A stretch of DNA of 20,258 nucleotides from Darksidea phi (GCA_030770425.1 JASJFT010000400.1:1-20258), one strand, 5' to 3'; positions 9,966-20,178 are shown, numbered from the stretch's first letter. Made by a program: numbers and translations. Notes: generated from the letters alone by a model not told the origin.

Positions 9966-10879
9966 CGTCTAGCTATTTATATATAACTTAGAATTTAGAT
10001 AGAAAAAAAGATTAATTCTTTTAATATAGGGGTTCTTTATCTAGAATAATATTAATTTTATAATCCTATACTTATCTTAGTAGAAGTTCGTCTACTTTTC
10101 TAAGAAGGAATCCGGCTACTATATTCCTTAGCTATTCTAAAAGTTTCTTTTTTAGCTTATCGTTAAATAGAGGTAGTTTTCCTACTAGGAATTTATTAAT
10201 ATTCGATTCTTTAATACCTTAGAGATATAGACTATATTTATAGTTAATAAGAAATTTATAAAACTATAGTAGAAACTTATCTAAGAGATTAGTTATAATT
10301 TTACTATCTAGGATATCTTTAAATTCTTCTTTAATAAGATTTAGAATTTAGTCTTCTTTATTTTTTAGTAGTATTTTAAGTACCTAGTCTAGCTTATTTT
10401 ATATAATATAGGTAGCTTTTATATCGGATTATTTATAAAATTATATAAAGATTATAACTTAAGCGAGATAAATATTAAAAAAATTAAAAGATTTATAATT
10501 TAGTTTAGTTAGTAGAGGGATACTAAGTAGTAGTAGTAGTTCTTTCTTAGATTTCTTTAAGTTAACTCGACGTCTACCTACTTATATAGCTAGAAGTAGT
10601 TTAGTTATAATATAATTTTATATTATAATTACTTAATATTCTAGAATTTTTCTATATTTAGTATCTAAGTTTCTTATTCTATAGTAGGACGGCCTAGCGT
10701 AAATTTAAAAGATAGGTCTATTAGAGTTTCTTTATTTAGTTAATAGAGATTATACTTCTTAATATCCTTAATATATAAAGATAGTTAATAATTTATTATA
10801 TTAGTACGTAGCTTAGAGTATAATAGTTCGATTTTATCTAATATATTTTTACTAGAGAAGATAGCTAAAAAAGCTACTC

Positions 10880-11290
10880 GTATAATCTTAGTTTCGTAGT
10901 AATAATATTTTTAATAGTATTAAGAGTCTATATTAACTATTATTAACGTCTAATTAATAGATAGATTATATTTCTAAAGCTAAGAAAGGTCGAGGATAAT
11001 AGAAGTATTTTAGACTAGATTAGTAATATATAGTAAGTAGTTTTTATAATAATTTTTAACCTATATAGATAGAATAGTATATTAAATAAGTATATTACTA
11101 GTATAGCTATTAGCTAGTAAGAGCTTTCTAGAAAAGGATATAGTATAGGTATTAATAGTATATTTTTAAGTAAAGGTTTAATTAAGAAAAGTAATAGTTA
11201 AGTATCTACTATTAATAAGACTCTATATATTAATAGTAGTATATATAAGTAGGAAAGAAGTATAAATAAATAATAATTTACTATCTATAA
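10880..11290 (-). pseudogene. Aspartic protease region of element 2
   Basis: The minus strand between gag and RT reads RYLTITFLN near 11,200, then SFSRKLLLANSYTSNILI, and further down SIILDLS*L*KYNLSIN near 10,985-10,950. This matches the retropepsin of fungal chromoviruses after the catalytic DSGA loop: a basic-Tyr segment, the L.VADG....G.I motif, and the closing IILGLPWL..HNP.I motif. The catalytic triad itself I could not pin to exact codons. The protease would have cut the Gag-Pol polyprotein into its parts. Confidence 0.7.
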
Positions 11291-11769
11291 ATTTAAGTTA
11301 AAGGGGGGCCTTTTTACTTAAAATAGTTTAAATTTAGTATAATTACTCGTCTAATAATTCTTTTCTATCTAACTTCTAGTTATAATAATAACTAAAGATT
11401 ATATATTTTTTAAATTATTAATATAAGAGATACTTATAAAGGGTAATACTAAATTAACTAGTATATTAGTATAGAGGACTTTAGTCTTAGATATAGAAGT
11501 TTTAATTTTAATATATCCCTAAGGTTAATCTATAGTATAATTAAAGAAGGGATTATTAAATAGACGTTAATAAGGAGATTAGTTATTAGTATTCTAGTTA
11601 TTATATTAGAATTAAGGGCGGCTATACTAGGGTTATATATATTAGTTTAAGGTCTACTAATATTAGGGGTATTAAGACTAAACGCGTATTACTTATAAGT
11701 TCTAGAGTATTTATTATATAGTCTATTCTTAACTAAGTACCCTACTAAACTATTTATTATTTTTCTTCT

Positions 11770-12800
11770 TTTCTTTATAATTTTCCTTAAAGTAGTCTAT
11801 TTTACTATAGTAGAAGTAGATACTTTTAGTCTTATATTCTTTATAGGAGGTATATAGGGTATATATAATATCTAGAATTATAGAATTACTAATATTAGTT
11901 AGAACTAATACTAGGAATAAGAATATATTAGTTAGTAGTATAGACTAAAAGGTATTATTTAGTTAATTAGTATTTAGATAAGAACTAGTACGTATACTCT
12001 TAATATATTCTTCTTTCTACTTTCTATTCTAAATTTATACGAAGAGGTCTATCTATCCCTTATAATCTATATAGTCTAGTTATTTCTCTTAATAGATAAC
12101 TATAGTATCTAGTATAGTAGAGACTTTAGTATATAAAACTTAAACTTTTTCTATATTAATCTTTTCTATCTTAGTAGTCTATTTATAGAACTCGGCTTAG
12201 AAGTTAAAAAATAACTAACTATTTATAATAAGTTTATTAAACTTATTACTTATCTTAATCTATTTATTAAAAGTAATATAGTAAATATTAAAGGTCTTAA
12301 ATAAATCGGTCGTATTTTACTATTTCTATTTAGTAAGGTTATCTAGATTAGATTATATAGTTTTAAATTAGTTATAATAGATATTAAGTACTTTATCGGA
12401 TATAAGACTAGAGATATATTAGATATATTTAAATTCTATATTAAAGATTACTCTATTTATAGTATAAATACTACGAATATTATATTTCTAATTTTTATAC
12501 TTAGTCTAATATTTATTTATAAACTTATTTACTTTATTAAATTTATTAGAATTACTAGTAAGATAGTAGTAAGAGGTATAGGTATAGGTCTAGATATATA
12601 AAAAGTTAACTTTACCTTAAAATAGCCGAATAGTTTAATATACTTCTTTAAAGTCTATAGTAAGAAAGGTAATATAGTATTATATATCTATATCTAGGGT
12701 ATTTAATATAGCTTTAATACTATAATAGATTAGAGAGATAGATTTCTCGTTTTCTAGTATAATTAATATAGTAGAATTACTTACTATACCTCTTATATAG
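11770..12800 (-). pseudogene. gag relic of element 2
   Basis: A minus-strand frame around 12.1-12.4 kb has few stops and is rich in Lys, Asn, Thr and Phe (LDNLTK, TTDLFKTFNIYYITFNK, INIEKV, STILDTIVI), as expected for a capsid-type protein after RIP. It lies upstream of protease and RT in the element sense and ends in a zinc knuckle. The N-terminus toward the 5' LTR at 13027 could not be defined because no ATG survives. Confidence 0.65.
11777..11818 (-). other. Zinc knuckle of element 2 gag, all four ligands mutated to Tyr
   Basis: Fourteen minus-strand codons read YFYYSKIDYFKENY. Tyr stands at positions 1, 4, 9 and 14, exactly the spacing of the CX2CX4HX4C nucleocapsid knuckle. RIP turns TGC/TGT (Cys) into TAC/TAT and CAC (His) into TAC, so all four zinc ligands became Tyr by the same chemistry. 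The Ser at position 5 is the RIP product of the usual Gly (GGT after T). Confidence 0.85.
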
Positions 12801-13026
12801 ATAAGAAAGACTAGTATAAAAACCTAATTAATTATAGTAATAAGTTACTTACCCTACTAGTATTACTAATTATTAGTAGCTATAGTATTCTTTAGTATTC
12901 TTAGTATTCTAGGTATAACGTAGATCTTAGGTCTAGCTTAATATTTCTAGATTTAAGGTAGTTAATCGGGCTATTAAGAGAGCCTTTTACCCTAGTAATA
13001 GGATTAAAAGAAAGAATAGTATAAAC

Positions 13027-13203
13027 TATTATAGTATAGATATACTAGAATCGAGGTAAAATATAAATTATACTATAAAGGGTTAATATTAGAACAAACG
13101 GGGGCTATATATATCTAATATAGTAAGATCTAATAAAGGGAATATTATAGCTATAGATATAGTACGTAATAGATATAAATAATTATAGATTAGTACTATA
13201 ATA
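13027..13203 (-). repeat. LTR of element 2 (right copy; 5' LTR in element sense)
   Basis: 177 bases beginning tattatagta and ending tactataata. It carries one of the five surviving CpA sites of the window (C at 13095, in agaacaaacg) and a CpG at 13165-13166 that is TpA in the other LTR. As the 5' LTR it would have held the promoter of the element. I see no clear TATA-box assignment, since the whole region is TA-rich. Confidence 0.95.
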
Positions 13204-13208
13204 CTATA
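13204..13208. repeat. Target-site duplication ctata (right copy)
   Basis: Exact match to 6797-6801, directly abutting the right LTR of element 2. The first base is also the first base of a codon (gga, once the insert is removed) in the interrupted copia pol. Confidence 0.9.
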
Positions 13209-14352
13209 TTAATAAGTAAGAACTTCTTTATAATCTTATTAATATATATATTATAGACTAATTTAATTACTTAGACTTTTTTATTTCTAATTACTTATAT
13301 TTTTAAGAACTATTTAATAGGGCTATAATCTTTTATCTTATATTTTACTTTAATCGATCTAAAGAATACTTATATAGCTAGTTTATTTAATATATAGTAT
13401 ACTATAAGTATATTATCTATATAGAATAAGATAAATATATACTACTTCTTATTAAAGAATAGATATAGTTCTTTTTTTAATATTATAAGTCCTAGACCCT
13501 TTAGAGCTTAGAAGAACTCTTTATACTATAGTAATAATAAGTTATATAGTCTATATAGTACTTAGTTAAGCTTAATATATTTACTAGATTCTTTAAAGTT
13601 ATTAAAAAGCTTATAAAGTATATCGAACTAGTCGTTCTAATAAGTATTAAGGAAAGCTTTAATAATATCGAGCTAGTATACTTCTAGATTAAACTATACT
13701 ATAATTACTATTATTATATAAAAAGATTATATAGTAAGTATTATAGTATAGGTTAACTAGATTAAATTTTTAATCTAGAGGTTATTTTATATATAGATAT
13801 AAGCTTTATACTTAATTAAAAATCTATTCTAATTAAGTTTATAGATAAATATTTATTTAAGTAGAAGTAGTTTCTATATTTATTTCTTATACTCTATTAC
13901 TTTCTATATATCTTTCTTCTTAAGTATTTATATTTTCTAATAAGCTACTTTTATAAATAGCTTCTTATAAGAATATATATATAAATCCCTCTATTTTTCT
14001 AGCTCTTTTAATAAGTTATTATAGTATTCGCGATACTTCTTTAGAAGTATAGTAGTTATAATTATAGAAAGTAAAGTCTTATATTTTACTATAAGCTTAA
14101 GCTTCTTATTTATAAGAACTTAATCTATAAAAGCTTTATTTAAAATATTATCTAGTTAATCTAAATTATAAGACCCTAAGACTAAGTATAATTAACTAAG
14201 AGTTATAATAACTAAGGTAGTCTTCTAATTAACTAATAATAGAATTGGTATATTAAAGCTATTCTAAGATAGTACTATAAGAATATAAGAATAGGGGTTT
14301 CTTATACCTAAATAGGGCTTAGTATATTAAATAAGCTAACTAACTATTAGGC

Positions 14353-14367
14353 TAATCCTTAGGATTA
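14353..14367. repeat. Hairpin taatcc-tta-ggatta
   Basis: Perfect 6-bp arms around 3 bases, followed about 90 bases on by two overlapping aaggcctt-like palindromes (near 14453 and 14468). It lies in the linker part of the copia relic. Probably incidental. Confidence 0.45.
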
Positions 14368-14480
14368 TTTAATCTACTAACCGAAATAGAAAATAAGTAA
14401 AATAACTAGATTACCTAGAAAACGGGTCGTAATATTATCTCTTTTCCGAAATAAGGCCTTATTCTTAAGGGCCTTAGTAA

Positions 14481-15180
14481 ATAAATAATTAAGAAAAAAT
14501 ACTTTTAGGGAGAAGAGAAGAGAAAGTAAAGAGAATAGATAGATACCTATATCTATTACTTTATACTTAAAAAATAATTTAACTAGTACCCTCTAAATTA
14601 TTCTTAAAGTATATTAATATTATATAATTTTATATATATCTACTTATTTTACTATATAAATTATTATCTAAAAAATATTTTTTTAATATATATACTATAT
14701 AATACGCTTAATATATTTAAAGAATATTATAGAATATATAAGAGAATATTAGTAACTTAGTTTTCTATATTATCTAGAAGTTATATACGTATAGTTTTAC
14801 TAAAGAATAAGACTTACTTCTTCTATATTTCTATCTATAGTAAAGCGAGGCTATAGAAGGTACTCTAAGCTTAGAAGTAGTTATTATAAACTTTAAATAT
14901 TATACTACTTATTTTAACGAGCTATAAAGAAGAGATATTCTAAGCTTAGAGATAATTACTATAAGCTTTAAACTATACGCTATTTATTTTAATAAGCTAT
15001 AAAAGAAAGATATTCTAAATCTAAAGGTAGTTACCCTAAGCTTTAGATATTATATTACCTATTTTAATAGATTATAAAGGGCGGGGGCCTATACTTAATA
15101 TCGACGATTTTTTTAGATTTTTATCTTAACTAGTACCTTATCTTCTAATTAGAGGCTAAGGAACTTATTTTATAATATAA
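14481..15180. other. Spacer between the copia relic and element 3, likely holding the 3' LTR of element 3
   Basis: No coding domain is recognised. A purine-rich block on the + strand (about 14508-14545, gagaagagaagagaaag) and a long A/T block (14580-14720) lead into the minisatellite at 14850-15086. Element 3 runs on the minus strand, so its 3' untranslated region and 3' LTR should lie here. A weak candidate polypurine tract on the minus strand (tagaggg) is near 14590. The matching 5' LTR is beyond the right edge, so I could not confirm LTR limits. Confidence 0.4.
14850..15086. repeat. Minisatellite, about 74-bp unit, three copies plus a partial fourth
   Basis: Units start at 14850, 14921, 14996 and 15070 with gctata or the variant gattata, giving lengths of 71, 75 and 74 bases. 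Each contains a tactctaagcttaga- or tattctaaatctaaa-like segment, then agtta/aatta, then ctttaaatattat or its variants, and ends in ctatttatttta-like text. Differences between units are mostly transitions plus a few short indels. The array ends in a G-rich block (gggcggggg, 15079-15087). It lies just downstream of pol of element 3. Confidence 0.8.
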
Positions 15181-15425
15181 CTTCTAGCTACTAAACTAGT
15201 TATTTAGATAGACCTAGCTTATTAGAATACTTATTATAGAACTCTTTTACTTTTTAGACTATATTTATAAAATTACTTACTAAATAATAGATTAGGTCTA
15301 GGTTATAGCCTATCTATTTTATTTAATAGTAGAGCTTACTATAAACGATTTAGCTATTAAGAATATAGACTATTAGCTACTTAGAATATCTATTTACTTC
15401 TATAGCTAGTTTTTTAGAGAGTACT
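15180..15425 (-). pseudogene. Chromodomain and C-terminal tail of element 3
   Basis: The minus strand reads YILNS*IVYSKLYY*IK*IGYN, then VSNFINIV*KVKEFYNKYSN and KLGLS. Fungal chromoviruses have IL.SR...GKLQY.VKW.GYD, then TWYPA.NF.N....L.EFH...P.KPGP. The Trp of the VKW motif is TAG. The tail up to KLGLS lines up with the conserved Lys-Pro-Gly-Pro end of the domain, after Pro (CCA) to Leu or similar changes. Confidence 0.8.
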
Positions 15426-15775
15426 TAACTAGATAATAAACCTTATATAGCTTTATATAATCTATCTATATAGAAAATATTATATATCTTAATATAAAAG
15501 GGTAACTAAACTATATAAAAGTTATATCTTTAACTAATAATAAGATAAGATTTATATATTTACTAGTCTAATTTTAGACTTAGTCTTAAGGTAGTAAATC
15601 TCTTAGATATAATATAGACCTAATCTCCTATATTAAAATCTAGAAGATAGTATTTTTTATTAGCTTATTAGCTCTAGGCTTTCTAAGTTATTATAATATT
15701 AGCTTAGATATAATTATAAATCTATTAGACTATATTAACTTAGATTTTTATAAACTCTTAGACTATCTATATAGT

Positions 15776-15778
15776 CAT
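15776..15778 (-). other. The only ATG codon in the window
   Basis: The + strand reads gtcatatcg, giving cat, that is ATG on the minus strand. It lies in the integrase C-terminal part of element 3, in the context LLDDMTI, where the ancestral residue is plausibly Met. By eye no other ATG exists on either strand. It is an internal codon, not a start. Confidence 0.8.
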
Positions 15779-18130
15779 ATCGTCTAGTAATTTAGAAGAT
15801 TTACGGACGTATTCTTATTAATTCTAGTAATAATAAGTCTTATAGCTAAATTTAATCTTAAATAGAAAAAATTCTATTATATTATATAGAAGAATTATCT
15901 AAAGCTAGTCTATACTAGATAGAAGATTAAACTAGTTATTCTAATAGAAGTTTATAAAGGGATATAATCGTTAGTCTAACTATTAATTAAAAACTTCCGT
16001 ATTACTATTAGTTTATAGATAGTAGGTTATAAATAATAACTAGTTAATTTTTATAAATCTATATAATTCTTTTATAAAGTCTAATATAAACTATAAGTCT
16101 TAATTTAAGATTATAGTATATAGAAGATTAAAGACTTACTATATATATATATAATAAAGAGTAGCTACGTCTTTAGTAGTAATAGTCTTAAAGTAAAGTA
16201 ATAAAAAAGTATATTTTAATAATTTATATATTATTATAAATATATTATTATATTTCTTATAATTCTTTAAAAAGCTTTTAAAGTTTATAAAGATATCTCT
16301 TTATATTCTTTTAGATATAGAAAGTAGTTTAAGGAGACTTAGAGTCTTATTTTAAAACTTATAACTCTATTAATACTACTTATAATTTCTTATATAATAT
16401 TTTATATTCTTATTTATTATATCCTAATAGTATAGGTCTCTTAGAAGTCTAATAGTTTTCTTTATATCTAGGTAAGTAGTAATCTATATAGTATATACTA
16501 CCTAGATAAAATAAGTCTTAAGAAACTTTATTTTAAATACTACTAACTTCTCTTTTTAAAAAAGAAGTCTAGATAGAGTTAAAAATAAGTACTTATATTC
16601 TTAATAGACTAACTTTTACTCTAGTTTAAGTATAGTATATATATAATTTTTATAAAGTATATAGTTAAGAAGTAAGTAAAAATAAGCTTTAATTTTATAC
16701 TTAAAATTCTAGATATTAATAGTAACTATTAAGATAACTATTATAGTAGAGGTCTATTTAAAGGAGATAAAGATATAAGTTCTAATAGTTTTATCTTTTT
16801 CCTTCTAAGTTTTTAACTTCTTCTATTTTTAAGAGAGGGTATCTATAATAATATTAGTAATTCTAGAGTAATAATAAATAGTATAATAGTAGTCTATAAG
16901 CTTCTTAATTTAATAAGTCTATTATAGAATTAGTTTATACTTAGTTAAGAAGTACTCTAGTACCTAATAATTAGTAATAACTTAAAAGAGTTTATTTAGT
17001 TATAACCCTATAAGCTAAGTCTTCTATTTATTTAATCTTCTTATAACTATAAGTATCTTCTTATTATAAATCTTATAGTTTATTTCTATAAACTTTATTA
17101 TCTTTATAAAGTAGATTATAAATTATTAAGTTTTATTATCTTAGAGTTACGTAAAGATATCTACTAGAATACTATTACTTATATTAGTTTCTATATAGAT
17201 TCTATAGTAGGATAAGTAATATCTTATAATAATATCTAAATATAATAATATCTTACTTTTTTTAAATACGACTCGCTCTTTAGACCTAAAGGTATAGAAT
17301 TTTTCCTTTTATAATAGTTAAATAAGTAGGTAGATTATATAATTATAGTCTTTTAGCTATTTATAATAATAATTATAGAAGTCTAAATAAGCTTATAGCC
17401 CTTTTAGAATTATAGATTCCTTCTAATCTTTAATAGCTACTATTTTATTAGGGTTTATATAGATCTCTTTAATATTAATAATAAAATCTAAGAACTTTAT
17501 CTTAGTAATTATAAACTTACTCTTTTTAATATTAATCTATAGTCTAGTCTTTTTAAACTTATCTAGAATTTTACTTATATATTTCTTATACTTAAGAGAG
17601 TCTTCTAAGTAGATTAAAATATTATTTATATAAATAATATAGATCTTATTAATTTTATTCTTAAGTACTTAATTAATATAATATTAAAAGATTATTAATC
17701 TATTATATAATTTAAAAGGTAGAACGTAATATTTATAATTTTTATATTACGTTTTAAAAGTTATAAGGTCTTTTATATTAGAATCTAGTCTAATATAATA
17801 AAAGACTTAATATATATTTAGCTTAGTAAATATTTTTACTTTAAAGAATTATATTAGTATTTCTTTAATTAAGGGAATAGCTATAATATTCTTCTTTATA
17901 ATTATATTAATTTTCTAATAGTCGATATAAAACCTCTATCCCCCTTTTAGCTTCTTAGTAAATAAAATAGATAAGATAAAATTAGCGTTATTAGTTATAA
18001 TAAAGCCCTTTTTTAAGTACTCTTCTAAATAAGCTTTTAATAGCTTTAGATATTTAAAGAATATATTATAAAGTAGACTTATATTAAACTTATTTATATT
18101 ATTCTTAAGGATAATTTTATAGTTAATATC

Positions 18131-19390
18131 TTCTCTTCTAGAGGATAGCTTATCTAAGTTAACTTTTAAGAAGTAGTCTAAGATAGCCTCTATATAACCT
18201 TTATAAGAGAGCTTCTCTATTATTATATCTTATATATTTTATTCTACTAAGTCTTTTAATTATCTATTTCTAATTAATAAGTTAACTTTATATAGACTAA
18301 TAGCTTCTAATATAATTTCTTTCTTATCTACGAGCTTCTATATATTAGAAGGCTCGAGAAAATATATATTAAACTTATTACTAATAGTCTACCCTAGTAG
18401 ATTATTAGGGATAGATATTACTTTCTTTTTCTTCTTATTATTTTTTTAGTAACCTTATTAGTTTTTTTTAGATTTAGTACCTCTTAAACTATTATTAATA
18501 TTACTATCCGTATTCCTCTATAATTTCTTAGGAATAGTTTACTAGTTCTTTATTATCTATAATAAGGCTTTAGTAGGCTTATAGACCTTCTCTTAAAGGA
18601 TTATAAGAGCTTTAATAAGAATTTCTAAATTAAGTATTAAATTCTTTTTAAGTAAGTAGACCTTCTTTTATACTTTAATCTACTAATTAATTAAATTATT
18701 ATAATATAAAGTATTATTTTAGTATTTTAACTCTAGCTTTAGATTTAGCTTCTTTATAGTAATTAGATTATATTTTATCTACTTTAGGGTATTATCTAGC
18801 TAGTATAAAGTCTAGTTATAATAGTCGATTAAGGACTAGATTTACTTAAAGAATTTTCTTCTAAATATTATATTATAATACCCGAGTTTATAGAAGAGGA
18901 ACTAGATAGATATATTTTTTTTTAAATTAATAAATTAGCTTAGATAGCTATATTAACTAAATAACTATATTTCCTATTAAATCTATTAAGGGGGATTAGT
19001 TTCTTTAGTTAATAAAAAATAGACTTTAGTTTTTTCTTTACTATCTTTAAATATTTAGAGTAGACTAATAAATATATACTAGTACTACTATTTACTAATC
19101 CTCTTAGCTATATAACTAGACTATTTACTATAAGTTAAATAGGGAGTATAAATAATTTTAAATTAATAAATTATAATATTTTAATAAATTATTAATAATT
19201 AAGGGGTTTAATTACTCCTATATAGGCCGCTAGAAAGAAGTCCTCTTTTAGTAACTTTTATTTTTTAATATTATAAAAAAGATATTAGAGTTATACTTTA
19301 AATTACTTTTTTTTTATATAGAAAGTCTAAATAAGCTTCTTCTTTAAAATTATTAAAGAAGATAATATTAACTTTTACTTTTATAATATT
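18131..19390 (-). pseudogene. Element 3, region between gag and RT (protease expected, not resolved)
   Basis: Between the RT start (about 18130) and the recognisable gag frame (about 19600), the minus strand should carry the nucleocapsid end, protease and linker. A frame near 18.15-18.35 kb reads LYKVNLLI, EKLSYKGYIEAI and LDYFLKVNLDKLSSRRED, charged text fitting the protease-RT linker. The DSGA loop of the protease could not be placed. A run of nine or so T at 19305 and other homopolymers make small frameshifts likely. Confidence 0.4.
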
Positions 19391-20178
19391 CTATATTACT
19401 TTATATATAATATAGTTAAAATAGTTTTACTATTTATTCCTTTTTTTATAATTAAAGTAATAGTCTTATTTCTTATACTTCTTAAAAGAGTAGTTATAGA
19501 GCTTAGATATATTTTTAAAGTAAATAGACTTTTTTTCTAACTTATTAGAAAAGGGCCTACTTATAGTTAGCTACTTTCTCTTAAAGATAACTAATTAGTT
19601 ACTTTAGACGAGCTAGATCTTTTAGTACTAGTTATTCTTAAGTAGTACTCTATTAGCTAAAGTTATATATTTATAAAGCTTACTAAAAGTAGAATTACTA
19701 TTATTAAATAGATTTATTTTATTTTTTAAATTAAAGTAAAGCTTATCTACGAATTCTTTATTCTACTAATAATAAAGTAGATAGATCTTTATTACTAAAT
19801 ACTTAAAATTCTTAATAAAATTACTAACTTTACTAAATATATTTATATATAATTAGTAGAATTTAACTTTTACCTTCTTCTTTATATAGGAATCTTTATA
19901 GTATTTTTTAATATATTCTAATAGATTTATATTAGATATAAAGTCTACTTCTTCTTCTCTAGAGTTTAGCTATATCTAAATATAGTCTTTTACTAGACTC
20001 GCTAGTTAGGATATAATATAGACTTAATAGATTTTAGCTATCTATTAGAAGATCTCTTATATATACTAGTTCTTATTAATAATAAGTTTCTATTCTATAT
20101 TATAGAGCTAGTTCTTTAACTTAGACTTTCTATTATTTTTAAATAAGATAGGATTAGAATAGAATATAATCTTTTAGA
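19390..20178 (-). pseudogene. gag relic of element 3
   Basis: From 19945 to about 19600 the minus strand carries a frame of about 115 codons with only a handful of TAA/TAG stops. It reads DFISNINLLEYIKKYYKDSY, then FSKVSNFIKNFKYLVIKIYL, NKEFVDKLYFNLKNKINLF and KLYKYITLANRVLL. Its position upstream of RT, and its helical, Lys-rich and Leu-rich make-up with the F......L...L pattern, fit a gypsy capsid. A possible cysteine knuckle near 19430-19470 (tac ttt aat tat) lacks the His at the right spacing. The N-terminus and 5' LTR are probably beyond 20200. Confidence 0.6.

Larger units (their letters stand above)
6802..13203 (-). mobile_element. Complete chromovirus LTR retrotransposon (element 2), RIP-inactivated
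   Basis: A 6402-bp minus-strand Ty3/gypsy element with both LTRs (177 bp each), CTATA target duplications on both sides and a polypurine tract next to the 3' LTR. In the minus-strand direction the internal domains are gag with a zinc knuckle (about 12.8-11.77 kb), protease (about 11.3-10.9 kb), RT (about 9.96-9.40 kb), RNase H (about 9.2-8.85 kb), integrase (about 8.5-7.5 kb) and chromodomain (about 7.22-7.07 kb). This is the order of fungal chromoviruses. It sits inside the pol gene of an older copia element. The ends read TA...TA instead of TG...CA, as RIP predicts. No primer binding site could be assigned with confidence next to 13026. Confidence 0.95.
13204..14480 (-). pseudogene. Ty1/copia pol relic, 5' part: linker and reverse transcriptase
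   Basis: The minus strand carries one long phase from about 14.3 kb down to 13204. It reads KDI*KVIEYKK then LLLK*IFIYKLN*NRFLIKYKA (family TW......LP.KWVFTYK.D..G...K.KAR), LDIIKAFLN at 13646-13672 (family DV.NAFLN), VLYRLYNLLLL*YKEFF (family ALYGLR.SP.LWY.E), the catalytic box YIDN at 13412-13423 (family YVDD), and DYSPIK*FLKI*VIRNKK (family DLG.I.WFLGI.V.RDR) just before the insertion. Above about 14 kb a linker-like frame continues to about 14480. Gag, protease and integrase of this copy are missing. One surviving CpA/TpG (14246) is in a Pro codon. Confidence 0.88.
15180..18130 (-). pseudogene. Ty3/gypsy chromovirus pol relic (element 3): RT, RNase H, integrase, chromodomain
   Basis: Minus-strand polyprotein. 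RT begins near 18130 (ISLLYNI then YLEEYLKKGFI, then ILFTKKLKGG*RFYIDY near 17,950), with the catalytic box YINN at 17621-17632 followed by ILIYLEDSLKYKKY. RNase H is at about 17220-16850 (IETNISNSILVDIF, then INYKIYNKK). Integrase is at about 16400-15830 (TNSNTEVFN**LD*RLYPFI, family QTDGQTE.LN...E.YLR.Y.). The catalytic Glu codon gaa survives. An SH3-like segment is at about 15660-15470 and a chromodomain follows. The family is different from element 2. All stops are TAA/TAG. Confidence 0.9.

Noticed and set aside
13000..13026. Primer binding site of element 2
   Set aside because: The bases inside the 5' LTR do not resemble a tRNA 3' end clearly, and RIP changes would allow too many matches.
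14583..14600. Start of the 3' LTR of element 3 next to a purine tract
   Set aside because: The tract (tagaggg on the minus strand) is short and no second LTR copy exists in the window to fix the boundary, so it is left as a weak candidate only.
19425..19475. Zinc knuckle in gag of element 3
   Set aside because: Tac ttt aat tat gives a CX2C start, but no Tyr or His codon stands at the expected +5 position and the last Tyr is at the wrong distance; an indel in the A run could explain it but I cannot show that.
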